Positions 21,150 to 33,545 of a stretch of DNA of 64,000 nt are shown here, one piece after another. The notes beneath the pieces are model-generated. The model saw only the letters and a program-made list of their open reading frames with translations, was not told the DNA's origin and searched no databases. Location: assembly GCA_037957365.1 (NCBI GenBank), contig JARHVA010006307.1:330001-394000 (forward strand), given 5' to 3'. Within the stretch, counting starts at the first letter, position 1; the number at the start of each line of letters is the position of its first letter. The position numbers were made by a program, and so were the translations under genes. Source of the stretch: Torreya grandis. Taxonomy: Eukaryota; Streptophyta; Pinopsida; Cupressales; Taxaceae.

Positions 21150-23160
21150 TCAAACTTGGTTATAAAAAGTATATGAACTATTAAATTACATATAAATTAT
21201 ACAAAGGAATCGAGTCTATTCTACTTTACAAAGTGACCATCAAATTTTAGTTAACCATGAGGTCTTTTGAGCTGTAATTTAAATTAGTGATACGTAACTA
21301 TTCTATTGAATAGATTCAAATTAAGCTAAAGCACCAATGAATATATATCTCGGTAAGTTTATTTCTCCACTCAAATCCTTTGGTATATACATCTAATTTA
21401 TTAAGACCATAATGATTGCTTACTAACTTCAATTTTGAAGTCTGACTCTATGATGTGTTTTTGACTATTGCAAAGTGAGCTAGAGATGTGTTCATTAGTT
21501 TCCATGATGAGACTAGTTGGTATTTTTGACTCATGTATATCACGGCCTTGTTGGTGGTTTTTTGTAATGCATTGTTATTAAAATTCATGTATTAACACAC
21601 CTATAGTTAGCTATAATTTTTGTAATATAATGTTAAGAAATCTTTGTTTCATATAATATGAATTCATTATTTCCAAATATAGTTTTGTATCCAATCATAT
21701 TTATTTATTTTCAAATAAATTTTTAAAGTAAAATACTCATAATTTTTATGAGTAATGTATATTTCACAAATTTTTAAAGAATGTAGAACTACAAATTAGA
21801 AAAAATAATCCTATAATTTCTTAGCAACAACCCTAAAAAATAATCAACAATCCCCTAGCTCGAGACCCCTTACTATAGGTGAATTTGATTAAAAGGTAAC
21901 ATGTCAAATTGACAAATTAGAATATTATAAAGAGAGATGTAATTATTATAGTATGATAATGCCAAATTGTTAGCAGTTAGTTTGAGAGATAAAAAAGAAA
22001 AAAATATCATTATTCGGTAATCTAAAAACCAATGTGTCACTTCTAATGTAATTCAAACATTTACCAATCCACTACTTCAACCATTCATTGATGAGAGAAT
22101 TTTTGAGACTAATGGTGGATGGTTATTATGTCCTAGCTTATAATAATAATGAGGTTCCTTCATATTTTTGAGGAAAATTTAATGCAAGTTTAATAGTCTG
22201 AATGAAATTCTTCATTAATTTTATCATTAAGACTTTTTAGGGCCAATAAAAATTCTTTCGATAGGATAGGTTGGGTGCATATAATGTGCCTAATAAAATT
22301 ATGAGAATATACATCAAATAACCACTTTATCCTGAGATAATCCCATTTATAGTGAAGGATGTTATAGAGATTGGTAGTTTACATGTACTTAACACACTTA
22401 CTAACACCCTCATGTAACATACAAGCCAATTTTCCTATACTGATGCTTTTGAGAGTGGACATGGAGATGGTCCAACTAACATTACTACTCAACCACACTA
22501 GTGTAGATCATGTGGTGTTCTATGCACTAAAAATTAAATTAGATGAGGAGAAGGATTTGATGTAAACCAATTATGTTAGTATTTCTAATTGGATAGATGA
22601 TATGGTTTTAACCCCTATTACAAGAAATACGATGGCTAACTATCATTGCACATTTTCATGACTCAAAACATAAATGTTAATAAAATGACATTTTAGGGCC
22701 ATCTTTGATGTATTTATTACTAATAATACATGTTGGGGCCATTTTTGGAGGGTTGATCACTCATAAAACATTTTTAGTATGTTAGTGAAAGCTATATTAA
22801 CACAACACCTAGTATAATAAGCTTAACTTCTATAATTTTTAGGATTTGGAAATGGCAAATATATAGGGCATGATCAAAGTTGAAAAGTCAAAATAACTTA
22901 GAGAAAACATGAAAATGACAAGTGTAAAAAATGTGAGCCATGAATTAAAGCTCTAGCATCTTCCTAGAGATTTATGGAACGTGGCTAAGCGTATACATTC
23001 TAATCAATGATACCTGGAGCAAAGGACATAATCCATTAGATAAAGATCAAATAAAGAACATTAATTTGGGAAAGGAAGATCTAATGGCATGAGATGAAGG
23101 TATACTTTTAAATAAATCTAGAACAAATGTGGTGGTGACAAGTGTCATAATTTCAAATAG
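21150..23160. other. AT-rich spacer, no gene seen
   Basis: No sustained frame, terminal repeats or tandem structure was found. The short frame at 22371-22565 has no recognisable motif. The right part may already belong to the decayed element that follows, but I cannot show it. Confidence 0.4.
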
Positions 23161-23169
23161 TATCACAAG

Positions 23170-26100
23170 ATAGCCAATGGCATTTGATCCCTCAAAACTA
23201 GATCAATGGCCCACATTGATCCATCCAATAAAATTTGAAGGTGCAAGGCAAAGAGGACTTTTTCAAAGGGCAACCATTAATTTTAAATATTAATGAGCTA
23301 GATGCCATGATGACACCACATAAGTAAGACATGATAGATTTGAAGATTTTATGGACCCACAAAAGATAAAGGTATAAATGCTCAATCAAATTAAAATATA
23401 CGGCATGAAACTCATAATTTGGACACACTGCCACCATTAGAGCTCTACATAGGCCTTAAAAAAATCCCTAACAAGTACAAGAGCCCTAATTTGACCATGT
23501 AATCATTGTAATCAAGCCAAGAAGAGTTGGATTATTATTTGTGCAAGGATAATTCAATTTAGAATTCAAATTAAATTCAACTAGTGGGAAATTTGACAAA
23601 ATTCATAGCCATAGTATCTCAAAGAGGTGTTTCCAAGGAGGATGTGGAGCTTTATTTGACCTTATATGCAAAAGGGAGGATTTTTAAATACACAAAGCTC
23701 TATGCCACCACTCTAAATATAGGATATAATAATTGATCTAAGCTATTCTGGACCATTGAAGAACAACCTACAATCACCAAAGAGGAGGAGAAGAATGTAT
23801 TGTCCAAAAGATGCTACTACGACATAGTTTCTATACAAATGACTGGTCTACATTATGTAATAGCCAAGCCTAAGGTACTCCACTGTATTGATATCCTTTC
23901 TCCCATTTTAAAAGATGCTAGAATAGATAAAGGAATGTTTATTAATGGGCATACTTGAAAGAATATGGCCTACATTTCTCTTATAGCTTTTGATAATTAT
24001 TAAAAATTTCGCAAAACACAAATAGACCTAACCTAAATCAACAACTGGGCCACAGAGAATGATCTAAAAAGCATATTTTTCCCATGGCTATAATTTGGGA
24101 ACCAAGTCTTTTCTAACTTAAATAAAAACATCCCCATTAGCTAATTTAGACCTAAGATTTGAATGATTATGAAAATGATGATTAAGTTATGTGGGAATGC
24201 AACCACTACATATGTAGACCAAATTTGGGTGCCCTTTTTCTACTTCATGGTTAAGAAATAGATCACCCCTCCTTTAGGCGAAGTAATTAGCATTACTTTA
24301 AGTAGATAGATCTTTGTAATTTTAAAGAGGAAGAAAACCCAATTTTATATGATGTCATACCTTCTAGATGCCTTTCTTGCTAACAAAAAATTCCCAAACC
24401 TTAAGAAATGGTCACCCAATGGAACTCAAATAGTTTCAAAATATTATTCAAAGCTACACATATTCAAATATAGGGATTACATCCAATTTATCTATGATTG
24501 TGTCTATCCATCACTTAATGAGGCTATAACTAGTCATCCCATGGAGAGGGCCAACATCAAGAAATATGTCGAGATTATTGGAGGCATTTGGTTGTATCTA
24601 GATTATACTATCATCAGGGTTGAGGGAACCTAATGTACCCCTCTTAGATTGAGTATCCATGTACCCAACAAGCTAGTAGAGAAGGAGGTGGATTAGTATC
24701 TCTATAATGGGATAGATGGTCTTTACAAGACCAAAAGAAAGGGATTGCTTCAAAACTTCCCCATTATAATTGATAGAACCATATTAAAATAATGGGACAA
24801 CATTGAGGCAACATCTAGATAGAGATCAACAAAAAATCTACAAATGGATGTGCTGAGATAGTGGGATCCATATGGAAGAGTTAACGTATACATGAAGTCC
24901 AAATAGATGTTGAACATACCATATGATCATTATCATAGATTTTTTGACTCAATCTACACCAAGGAATCTAATTACTCTGAGGTCACCAGGAGGATGAAAA
25001 AATAAAACATAAGACCCAAGTCTAGACTATTGAAGGAACAAAAAAGAGGAGATGATAGATAAAAATTAGGGCCAAGGTAGTAACATTTACTCAGTGGGGA
25101 GTCTTCTAGGCCTCCACCAACACAGCCATAAATAGAGACACAAAATATTCAAGTACATGTTGAGTAAAGACTAGAAGAAAGAAGACCAGATGAGATTGCA
25201 TCATCTTCAACCCAAATAGAAGAATAAAGATTACCTATAGAGGAGATTCACATGGTAGCCCTAGACCCTAGTGAAATAGTTGAGGATACACTTAGAATGT
25301 TGTCTAATGTTTATGAGTATGATGAAGAATAATCTCAAGATGAGGAGGCATAGAAATAAAAGGGGAAGGAAGTAGCACTAGACCTAATTCTTATAGATGC
25401 CCCTAAGAGAAAAGCTAAGTTAGCCTTGGTTTAAGTAAAAACCAAGAAGCCCAAGTTGAATTTAAATCATACTTTGAGTGAAGTCAATATATTTAGTGAA
25501 TAAAACCTGATTTATGGTCCTTCTATTCTAGAGTGGTTCATTTATAGACCTAAATTATAAAAAGTGACCACTATGCACCATCCCTAGGCTATGATGCATG
25601 CCATCCATATCCTTGTGCATGAGGAACTCAAGCCTTGGATTATGGTCTTAAAAGAGAAAGAGGAGAAAAATATGGCTTCTCTAGGAGAATCAAGTGGAGC
25701 ACAAATGGATATTCCAACTTCTAATGTGACATAACCATTAGTTGGGGTCAAATTTAACCCAAAGACAAATGGGTTACAAAGAGTTACAAAGAAAAAGGTC
25801 ATGGTTTGTGGTGAATAAATAACTTAGCAAAAGGTAGATCCATTGACCAATTTAACCCTAGTGGGAGGACAAAAGTGAGGTGAGAACCCAATATTTTAGG
25901 AGAATGTACTTAAATTGACCCAGCACACTCAACACAATTGCAATATTCCCTCAAAGGCATGTAACAACAAAAAGAAAATTTGGAGAAATAAGATGTTTTA
26001 TTAGTCCCAGAAGTTATGATAAATATGTTTGAAGCATCTTTGTTTGATATGTTTAAGTATCTAAAAGGAATGAAATTTAGGTAAAATGTGGTGAGCCAAC

Positions 26101-27110
26101 ATGGTACTATGGCCAAGAATCTAGTGCATCAATGGTAAAATTCAAGAAACAAAGTTAAAGATTTGATCACTATCTTAACAGAGGATTAAATTCCTAACTT
26201 TGAAATAATTAGCTTATCTCACCTGAATATGGACATGGAAAATTTTGTGTGAAATCTCAAAGGCCTAAGTAAATGGTCCAAAAACCTAGATAAAATTCAT
26301 GAAGATGGCAATAAATTGGTGAATAGGATGGAGCGAATACTTAGAAGTATGATCACAGATCCCACTACACTTAGCCCCATAGGTCTAATCACTAATGAAG
26401 AGTTCAAGTTGATAACTAATTAAGTCATACATGAAGTGAGAAAGCAAATCCAAGGAAGGACTAGGGTTGACAACAACAAGATCTTATATATGATCCTAAA
26501 TGGTGAAGAAAGGATTGGAAATACAATAAATGTCAAAGAAGCTATGGAGAAAGATAATAAATACTTTAGAGACCTAACAATTTAGGAAAATGGACTCTTC
26601 ATGGAGCCTATTGTCAATATGAAGTTAATAAATGAGAAGCATGCCAAGGTAATGAAGATCTTGCAATAGCAGAAACATGGGACTGTAGAAACACAAGGGT
26701 CCAAAAGTCAAGTTAGTTGACATAGGGATATTATATTATATAGGACAAAGTAAATCTTTAACGTGCTTTAAAAATTGCACATTTAAACTATATAAGATCA
26801 GATACTCACTCAACTTTTAGAGGAAAGTGGTTCAAATTCCTATATTGGGATGAGGTTTATGCCTCCCATCATTTTGTGTCCTTTATCTCCATAGTGGTGT
26901 TGTAATTCTTAAGGAAAAGTTAAATTTGAATCCTAGGTGCATATAGTTATCAGAGATCTTGGAATCTTTCCAAGGGGACACCATGACTAGGGCCATCATT
27001 TTGAAGTTTATGATTTGAATTAGAGGCTTGAATTAATAAATTTGGATTAAGGATCATTCATCCCATTTCTTTATTATAATACTTGTAAAAGGTAAATTAT
27101 GGGGTATAAA
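23170..27110 (+). pseudogene. Decayed retrotransposon ORF and 3' tail (copy B)
   Basis: Long plus-strand coding remnant with many stops, mostly TAG. Readable parts are, in order: GVSKEDVELYLTLYAKGRIF (about 23620), a globular stretch at 24349-24630 containing IQFIYDCVYPSLNEAITSHP and ending DYTIIRVEGT, an acidic region (25200-25400), and a coiled coil at about 26130-26680 (...NLDKIHEDGNKLVNRMERIL...). The tail 26840-27050 matches copy A (GHHFEVYDL). DYTIIRVEG followed by -PL-LSIHVPNKLVEKEV lines up with HTIIRVHG and what follows in the gypsy ORF3 at 52240-52330, so a distant relationship to ORF3 is likely. Gag-pol was not found. Confidence 0.58.
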
Positions 27111-27603
27111 TGATGAGCATTTCATATAGCTCATCATAATTATATAAATTATCCATAAAGTGTTACATTTGGTTATATATTGTATTGAATTTAATAGTTA
27201 AAGTTTGATCTAAGTAGGATATGAATGTAATTTGTTCTTTGTTTGTATGCAATTTACTATTGATTCTTTACCTTGTTATTGTGTCTAAGTTAGATGAATA
27301 ACACAGTTTTGAGTACATCAAGTGAGATTTGAAGTTTTTAGTACAATATTGCTGATTCTTTTGGCTATAGTGTTGAGGATTCAACAAGTGAGCTTAGAAT
27401 ATTGAACACTTTGAAGACACTCCAAAGATGCTACATAATTGCTTTGAAGATGTTCTAGGTGTGCTTCAAAGACATACATAGGATATTATGAAGAAGTCTA
27501 AGAATACTCTGAAGATCTATATAGGGTGATCCAAAGACCTATACCAAATTCTCCAGAGATATCTATATGTGTTCCAAATACTACAAAAATTATGTGTAAT
27601 ACA
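27111..27603 (+). repeat. 3' LTR of copy B
   Basis: Begins TGATGAGCATTTCATATAGC and ends GTGTAATACA, like 12436-13000. Copies A and B therefore belong to one family, inserted in the same orientation 14.7 kb apart. The polypurine tract before it is eroded. Confidence 0.82.
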
Positions 27604-28457
27604 TGCTAATAATTTCTTGTATTTGCATTATGGAGAGGCATAGAATTGGATGGATGTACCATGGAGTGACACTATGATAATTATATTATGTGATGTATAA
27701 TTAGTTCATGATTGTACTATAATATGCATAAGGATGAGGTTTACGAAAAAAATAATTATTCAACACTACACAACCATCTGGTAGTTATTATTTTGAGTCT
27801 TAGTCAAATGAAACAACTCATATTTACAAGCCATAGTTAGAGATCTACACTTTTAGAAATTATTGGATGAAACATAGATAACTAACACTATTTGAATTGC
27901 TTGTGGTTGTCTAATTCAATATCAAGGGAACATGAAGTAGTTAGAATTATATGTAGTATGAAATGTGTTTCTAAACATTTGATTGTACTAATTCAAGTGG
28001 AATATATAAACAACTCTTAACATGCATGCCGAGTCATTAAAATTGATTTATAGGTGGAATTGTATACAAAAATTAGTATGGTTCATTTTGGTAAATGACA
28101 TATGGATTCTTTTTATTCTTATGGTTGGAGGATAGAACCTTAACTAGATTCAGAGAGATTTAGACTTGTAGAAAATAGTCAAAATATTTGCAATGGAATT
28201 GTGTTAGTGTTTAAATCTTTTTATCAGTATGGATTTACTGCTATTTATCACCACTTGAATATGAATAAGGAATTTAGTAAAATAACATTGCATTCAAAAA
28301 TGTTTCATTTTATGAGGTAAAAACTAATCACTTTGGAAATTTTTTAAAAAATAAATAAAATATTAAAAATATTTAAAGATTTAAACATGACAAATAAAAA
28401 TAAATAATAAATAATAAACATAGTTTTTAAATATAAAAATAATTACAAATTTTTATC

Positions 28458-28490
<33 letters not shown>

Positions 28491-28530
28491 ATAAGTTTAT
28501 TTATATTTGTTAATTTACATTATGAAATTG
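27604..28530. other. AT-rich spacer with a (TTA)n run
   Basis: No gene seen. A trinucleotide microsatellite (about nine ATT units) occupies 28459-28489. Confidence 0.5.
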
Positions 28531-28532
28531 TC

Positions 28533-28640
28533 TAATAGGGATTTGACTCCTTAATTTTTAGCCCCCATGGAATACCTCTGAGATAAAATTCAAAAATTTA
28601 AATCCCTATAATAATGAGTCACCTTTCTTGAATTTACACT
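28533..28640. repeat. Dispersed module P, truncated copy 4
   Basis: Starts like the other P modules ('ctaatagggatttgactccttaatttttagcccccatgga') but stops after 'cacctttcttgaatttac'. It precedes gag-like fragment 2. Confidence 0.75.
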
Positions 28641-28723
28641 TGTGACTCTATCAGTTAATTTAAATAATTTAATAACATAATAGACATTTGACATGGTCAA
28701 ATATCAAATACGATAGAGACTAA

Positions 28724-29165
28724 TATGGAGGATGTTCCTCTTTCACACCCATTTATCACATCAAAAATTTGGCATACATCGAGTGGGAATACATATTCAT
28801 CCCCCTTGAAGTCAAATTTAATGAATAATTTGAACACAGGTGGAGATTTTTCACAATCCTCATTACAAATGATTAAAGCATTAGAGGAAAAAAATTATGT
28901 CACTGAGAAAAACATCTAAAAGGCATACGAATATGGCCCATTTGATTTACAATATATATTTCATAACCCTCTTAAATTAGAGGTATAATTTCAACCCTTT
29001 CCACCACACTTTGTGGCATTGAAATTTCCTACATATGAGAAACATGAAGGGTTACCCTGAGCATGATTGAGAAATGAAAATACTTGCATTAAATAAGTTA
29101 TTAAAGTATGGGTTCACTACATTGGCCTCATCCAATATAAAATTTAAGATCAAGCCATCTTAAAA
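28724..29165 (+). pseudogene. Gag-like fragment, copy 2
   Basis: The frame from 28725 gives a 64-residue open stretch containing NTGGDFSQSSLQMIKALEEK. After a stop it continues as PPHFVALKFPTYEKHEG, matching fragment 1 at 16563-16892 over its whole length. Copy 2 keeps about 110 bp more at its N-terminal side. The shared protein-level pattern supports a former gag N-terminal region. It is broken by several stops and followed by module Q copy 4. Confidence 0.5.
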
Positions 29166-29494
29166 AGTTAATTTGAGTGAACAAAAATGTGATATCAATC
29201 AAATAATGAACATGGCAGTGCCGCATCAAGCTATATTACATAATGCACCACAAAATTTTTTTACTAGATTCATAAAGCCTCTTGTGCTTCTTATTAAGAA
29301 TTTGGATGAGTGTCAACTCATATCTATCCCTAAACTGAGGTATTATTAGAGGTTGATATGAGTAAACCTCTTCCACAGGGATATTAATATGATGAGAATG
29401 CATATTGTGATTTCCACCAGGGCCATATGCATTCTACTAATAGATGCTTTTCTTTGTGATATAAGCTTTAGGACTTATACGAGTCCCAAAAAAT

Positions 29495-29860
29495 TAAACG
29501 TGATGGGTCTACTACCATGGGTTTTGAATCACATCTAGGGGATCATAAAATTCATTATAAAATATTTGAAAATCCACTTCAAGACCATATTACAATGAAA
29601 ATTATAGAAGTTCAAATATGGTTATAGAAGTGAAATTATCATCATGGAACTTTGGAATCGATGGTAATGATTTATAAATATGATCTTAAATACTATTAAG
29701 TGGAGTTTCATCCACATTTTTTGAATATGTAACATTAATAATATCTTTAGGAGAAACAAGACTATGGTGGTATACTTGAAAATGCATCATTACTAGGCAT
29801 AGTAAGCATACATAGAATAGATTGTGTCTTTGGAACATATATGTCCACTTCAAATTTTTA
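29495..29860. repeat. Dispersed module Q, copy 4
   Basis: Same landmarks as the Q copies at 17126, 17765 and 18766, including 'catgggttttgaatcacatctaggggatcat' and 'ggagtttcatccacattttttgaa'. It follows gag-like fragment 2 at nearly the same distance as Q copy 1 follows fragment 1. Confidence 0.8.
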
Positions 29861-30239
29861 TCCAATTTCTAAACCCAAAATTCCTCTTGGTTTATTTTAA
29901 TTTTATTAGTGCCATTGTAACAAAATCAATTTCTCCATTGTAATCACCAAGACAAAATGTGATCAGCCACAATTGAGCTCCTTATCCAGTGAATATAGAT
30001 ACACCCTGTTTGAAACCAAGGGAGTTGTAGTTTTGATGTAGAGATTACATGGTAAGAGGTTATTTATTTATACATATAATTCAAGCCATCATAGACTAAA
30101 TCATCACATGGTGATTTAGATCCCGATTGGTCTATACCCACAATTATATTTAAAGATGAACTTAATTAATATTTTAACATTGTCAAGGGTTTAAAATTAT
30201 GAGGTTTAACTATAAATTATAATTTTACATTCTTTTGAT

Positions 30240-30500
30240 TTACATAACCCCTATCAGCAATACATATATACATACATTATATGTCATGATGTGTGTGTGT
30301 GTGTGTAACTGAGTAATATTATATATTTTATATTAAATATGTTGTATTGGAATATGTAATATATAACATATAATAATAATATTAAAATATATTATATAAT
30401 ATATAATATTGTAATATTATATTACATTATATAATATATATTTTAATATAATATATAAATAACATTTTAATATATGAAATATATCACTTTCCTTCAATTT
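30240..30500. repeat. (GT)n plus TA-rich tract
   Basis: TGTGTGTGTGTGTGT near 30291-30306, then about 170 bp of nearly pure A/T. It sits after module Q copy 4, as the tract at 19487-19740 follows copy 3. Confidence 0.85.
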
Positions 30501-32687
30501 GACTTGACTACTCCTGAGGTGAATTTGCATTCAAAAATAGGTGGGAGTCCCCAACAAATTTGAAATTCAAATTTACTTTGAAAAATGGGGTCTATATAAT
30601 TTTCACACATTTTTAAGAGGAACAAAAACTACCAAACATGTTTGACCAGATATATTCCTATTCCTACGTATTATTATTATTATTATTTTCTAAACATACA
30701 CTGTAAAATGTTAATAGATTGAAACATAACAGGTTGTAGAGTGTTTGAAACATTGACCATATTTGTTACTATCATTTTTCTAGATCTTTATTTTTAGGTA
30801 TTTAATCTTAATAGTGCTCAATATTTTTTTACTCTATTTAAAATGTGTGATTTATTTGTGTTGAATTGGCCCTTTTATTCATTGTTTAACACTTTATGTT
30901 ATGAAATTGCTAAGATTCAAATAGTCTACCTAGATTATTGTAATATTTTTGGCCCAACTAGAGCATGCCCAACTGTGATGTTAGTGAGCCTTTTGCTAAA
31001 TGAGTGTGCACATGATTATTATTTGGGCAAACAAGATTTTCAAATTGTAACACTAAAATTTTATTAAACAATACAATGAATATAATTCTATATACTCTGC
31101 CTGTATATACTTCAATTATTTTTTAATAAAAAATAGAATTTTTTTTAATAATGTGTGTTAAGCTCAGGGAGGCCCTATGTTTGCCTAGGTAGTAGCGAGC
31201 CCTATTGTAAGGCATGGTACAAAAGGAAAAGAGGTCAAAGGAGTCGATGGGTATATAAGACAAAATGGGTAGAATCCACCAATTGTAATTCAATATGGGT
31301 AGACTCTTTGTTTGGTTTAAATTCTATGGAAAATAGTCACACAATAATTACTTTGCACATTTTTTGATCATCTTCATCTTCTGGTGAAAACTAACCAATT
31401 GCATAGATTTAACCAATAAAAAATGCAGTTCAAATGTCCTTCCTTCTAAATGAATGAACATGAATAGTTACTCAAAATTCATCTCAATTGTGCATAAAGT
31501 GGTGAGGCATTACAATCCCAAAAAAATGTTATCCCCATCCATTATAATAGAAAACATAAGATAATATAATAGGTAGTATCCCATAGCTTTATACTATGGC
31601 ATTTACCAAAATAATTGATCATACCTGTAATTAGGATTGAAATTCTAGAGCTGGGTAAATGAAATAGTTCAATTGAGTATCCAACTTACTATTGATGAAT
31701 TTATGTGTACTCCTAGAGTAAATATATATACTTGACTTTTATTTATTGAGGAAACCAACCACCTTAATATTTGGAGGAGTACTAATACCTAAAAGTGCAT
31801 GATAGGAAATGGTAGGTTGAGAATATTTAGATTCATCCTCAGGTCCTTCTAGACTATTGATGTGTGTCTATGTCAAGGATGTAATGAAAATAATAGAATA
31901 ACATTCTTAGATTATAAGGATAAAAAGAATATGGTAGTGACACCTTAGGGATTCATTCAATTTTGTTGGAGAGATTATGTGGTTACAACTTACCACCTTC
32001 TATTCTACAAGCAAACCCTACTATAGGGACAACATGAATATGGTAGTGACACAATATACCTAAATTTGTTATGATGTAACCTGCTTTGTATTTTCCAATA
32101 AAATCCCAAACTCTCAAACAAACAAATGGATATACACAATGAGTATTAATATAAAGTGATTCATGTTAAAAAATATCAAAAAGAGGGAGTAAGGTAGGGA
32201 AAAAAGAAATTTCCCTTGCAATAATAAAGACTAACATATTTCCTTTGATTTCTATTAGCAACCCAAATAAAACCTAGTTGAAATCAAACTACTCAGATTT
32301 GATTCATATTTGGACTAATGTTGGAATGCTCTAAGGTTATGGGATACCTGTATCTAGACCAAACCTCTAGTTGTGAGGCTAGCTCCTTTGAATATGTGAA
32401 TTTAGGATCATTTACTAAACCTATTAGATGTTGGGATGAAAAGAGTAAGGAATAAACTGAAATTATTCTTCAAACATAACAAGATCCTGTGAACTTTGAA
32501 AATATGCAAGACCTTATTGCTTCAATGTCTTGACTGCCAACATATTTTTTGAGTCCCTTAAGGGGATGTAGGTGAATATTTTTTGGAATTGAATATTTAA
32601 CTATGTTTGAATCCTTGAGGTCTCCTAAAAAGTCCACAACTTAATGAATTCCTTTTAGAATGTTATCTTCTTCACATGTTCAACATT
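30500..32687. other. No gene recognised
   Basis: Includes a TTA run at 30668-30687 and small open frames (30843-31067 and 31155-31367) without motifs. A minus-strand reading near 32300-32690 gives a Lys/Phe-rich stretch interrupted by stops that might be an old pol remnant; the evidence is too thin to name it. Confidence 0.4.
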
Positions 32688-32914
32688 CTTTCATTATGAA
32701 AAAAAACCTCTCCTATATAGATCACTGTCCATGATATGATGTCCTTTGTATAGATTGTGATAGGGTATAAATATCCTTTAAGAGTTTTTAAAATAAAAAA
32801 AGTATCTATGAGTTTATCTATGTATGATGATCTCTTAACAATCTCATTACCCTGCTTGAAAGTCTATACCATTGAAGTTTCCATTAAGCATGGTTTACCC
32901 ACTTAACTATAATA
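32688..32914. repeat. Left copy of the 227-bp target duplication
   Basis: Starts 'ctttcattatgaaaaaa' and ends 'cttaactataata'. The same 227 bp occurs at 38414-38640, directly outside the other end of the copia element. I count three substitutions (1.3%) and no indel. The break on this side joins directly to LTR sequence that lacks its outer 136 bp, sharing one base (A). Confidence 0.95.
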
Positions 32915-33472
32915 AACTCTTTACAATAGGAATACAAATGAAGACTTTGTTCTTCCACACCTCTCTCAGATGCACACAAGATCTCTCACTAGATCTCTAT
33001 TCCTCAAGAGCTCTCACTAAAGTACAGTCCTTCAAACATTCACAATGTTCTACTCGTACTCTATTACACTCTCATACACTTCATCATCATACAATAGCTT
33101 AGAAGATCTCTCCTACATATAGAAATAGGAAACTTAAGCATGCTCTTACAACAAACAGTTAAGCCTCTTCAACAAGGGCTCTAAAAATAACATTGCTAAC
33201 AATAGAGACGCGAGCATGAGTCTACGACTCAAACTCATCATGCAAACACTCGCTTCTATCCTCGGAAATAGCTTTCTGGACATGCAGGTAACCGACGTCG
33301 GTTCCTGCCTGTTCGCCTGTGACCGTCGCCGACCGACCATACTGCCGACGTCGGCGCCTCTGAACTGCAACTGACCGACGTCGGTCACTCCTAACCGACG
33401 CCGGCGTCTGTGTAGACCCGAACCTGTTTGTCTATGCTCCTTGGTGAAGCTTTTAGCTCCACATACCTAACA
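32915..33472 (-). repeat. 3' LTR of the copia element, outer end truncated
   Basis: Starts (minus strand) TGTTAGGTATGTGGAGC beside the polypurine tract. It stops after 558 bp, where the intact LTR has 136 bp more to its CCCCAACA end. It carries CCGACGTCGG-type palindromes near 33291, 33344, 33374 and 33394. Confidence 0.95.
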
Positions 33473-33490
33473 ATCTCCCACTTGGAGATA
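33473..33490 (-). other. Polypurine tract of the copia element
   Basis: On the minus strand TATCTCCAAGTGGGAGAT directly precedes the 3' LTR. It is identical over 18 bp to 1378-1395 of the non-autonomous element. Confidence 0.88.
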
Positions 33491-33545
33491 AACCAGCTGC
33501 ACCAATACCTATACAGCAAGATCTTCTAGCTCCTCCATCTTCAAC

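Noticed and set aside
12436..27603. One 15-kb element with LTRs at 12.4 and 27.1 kb
   Set aside because: The first LTR is preceded by a polypurine tract and 3' tail and is not followed by a primer-binding site, so it is a 3' LTR. No pol domains lie between the two.
31155..31367. 70-codon frame with basic residues as a small host gene
   Set aside because: No motif, no sign of promoter or exon structure, and the frame is short in AT-rich sequence.
33146..33388. Open frames within the copia LTRs (also 38087-38451)
   Set aside because: They arise from the GC-rich palindrome cluster in LTR sequence, are shared by both LTRs because the LTRs are copies, and have no protein motif.
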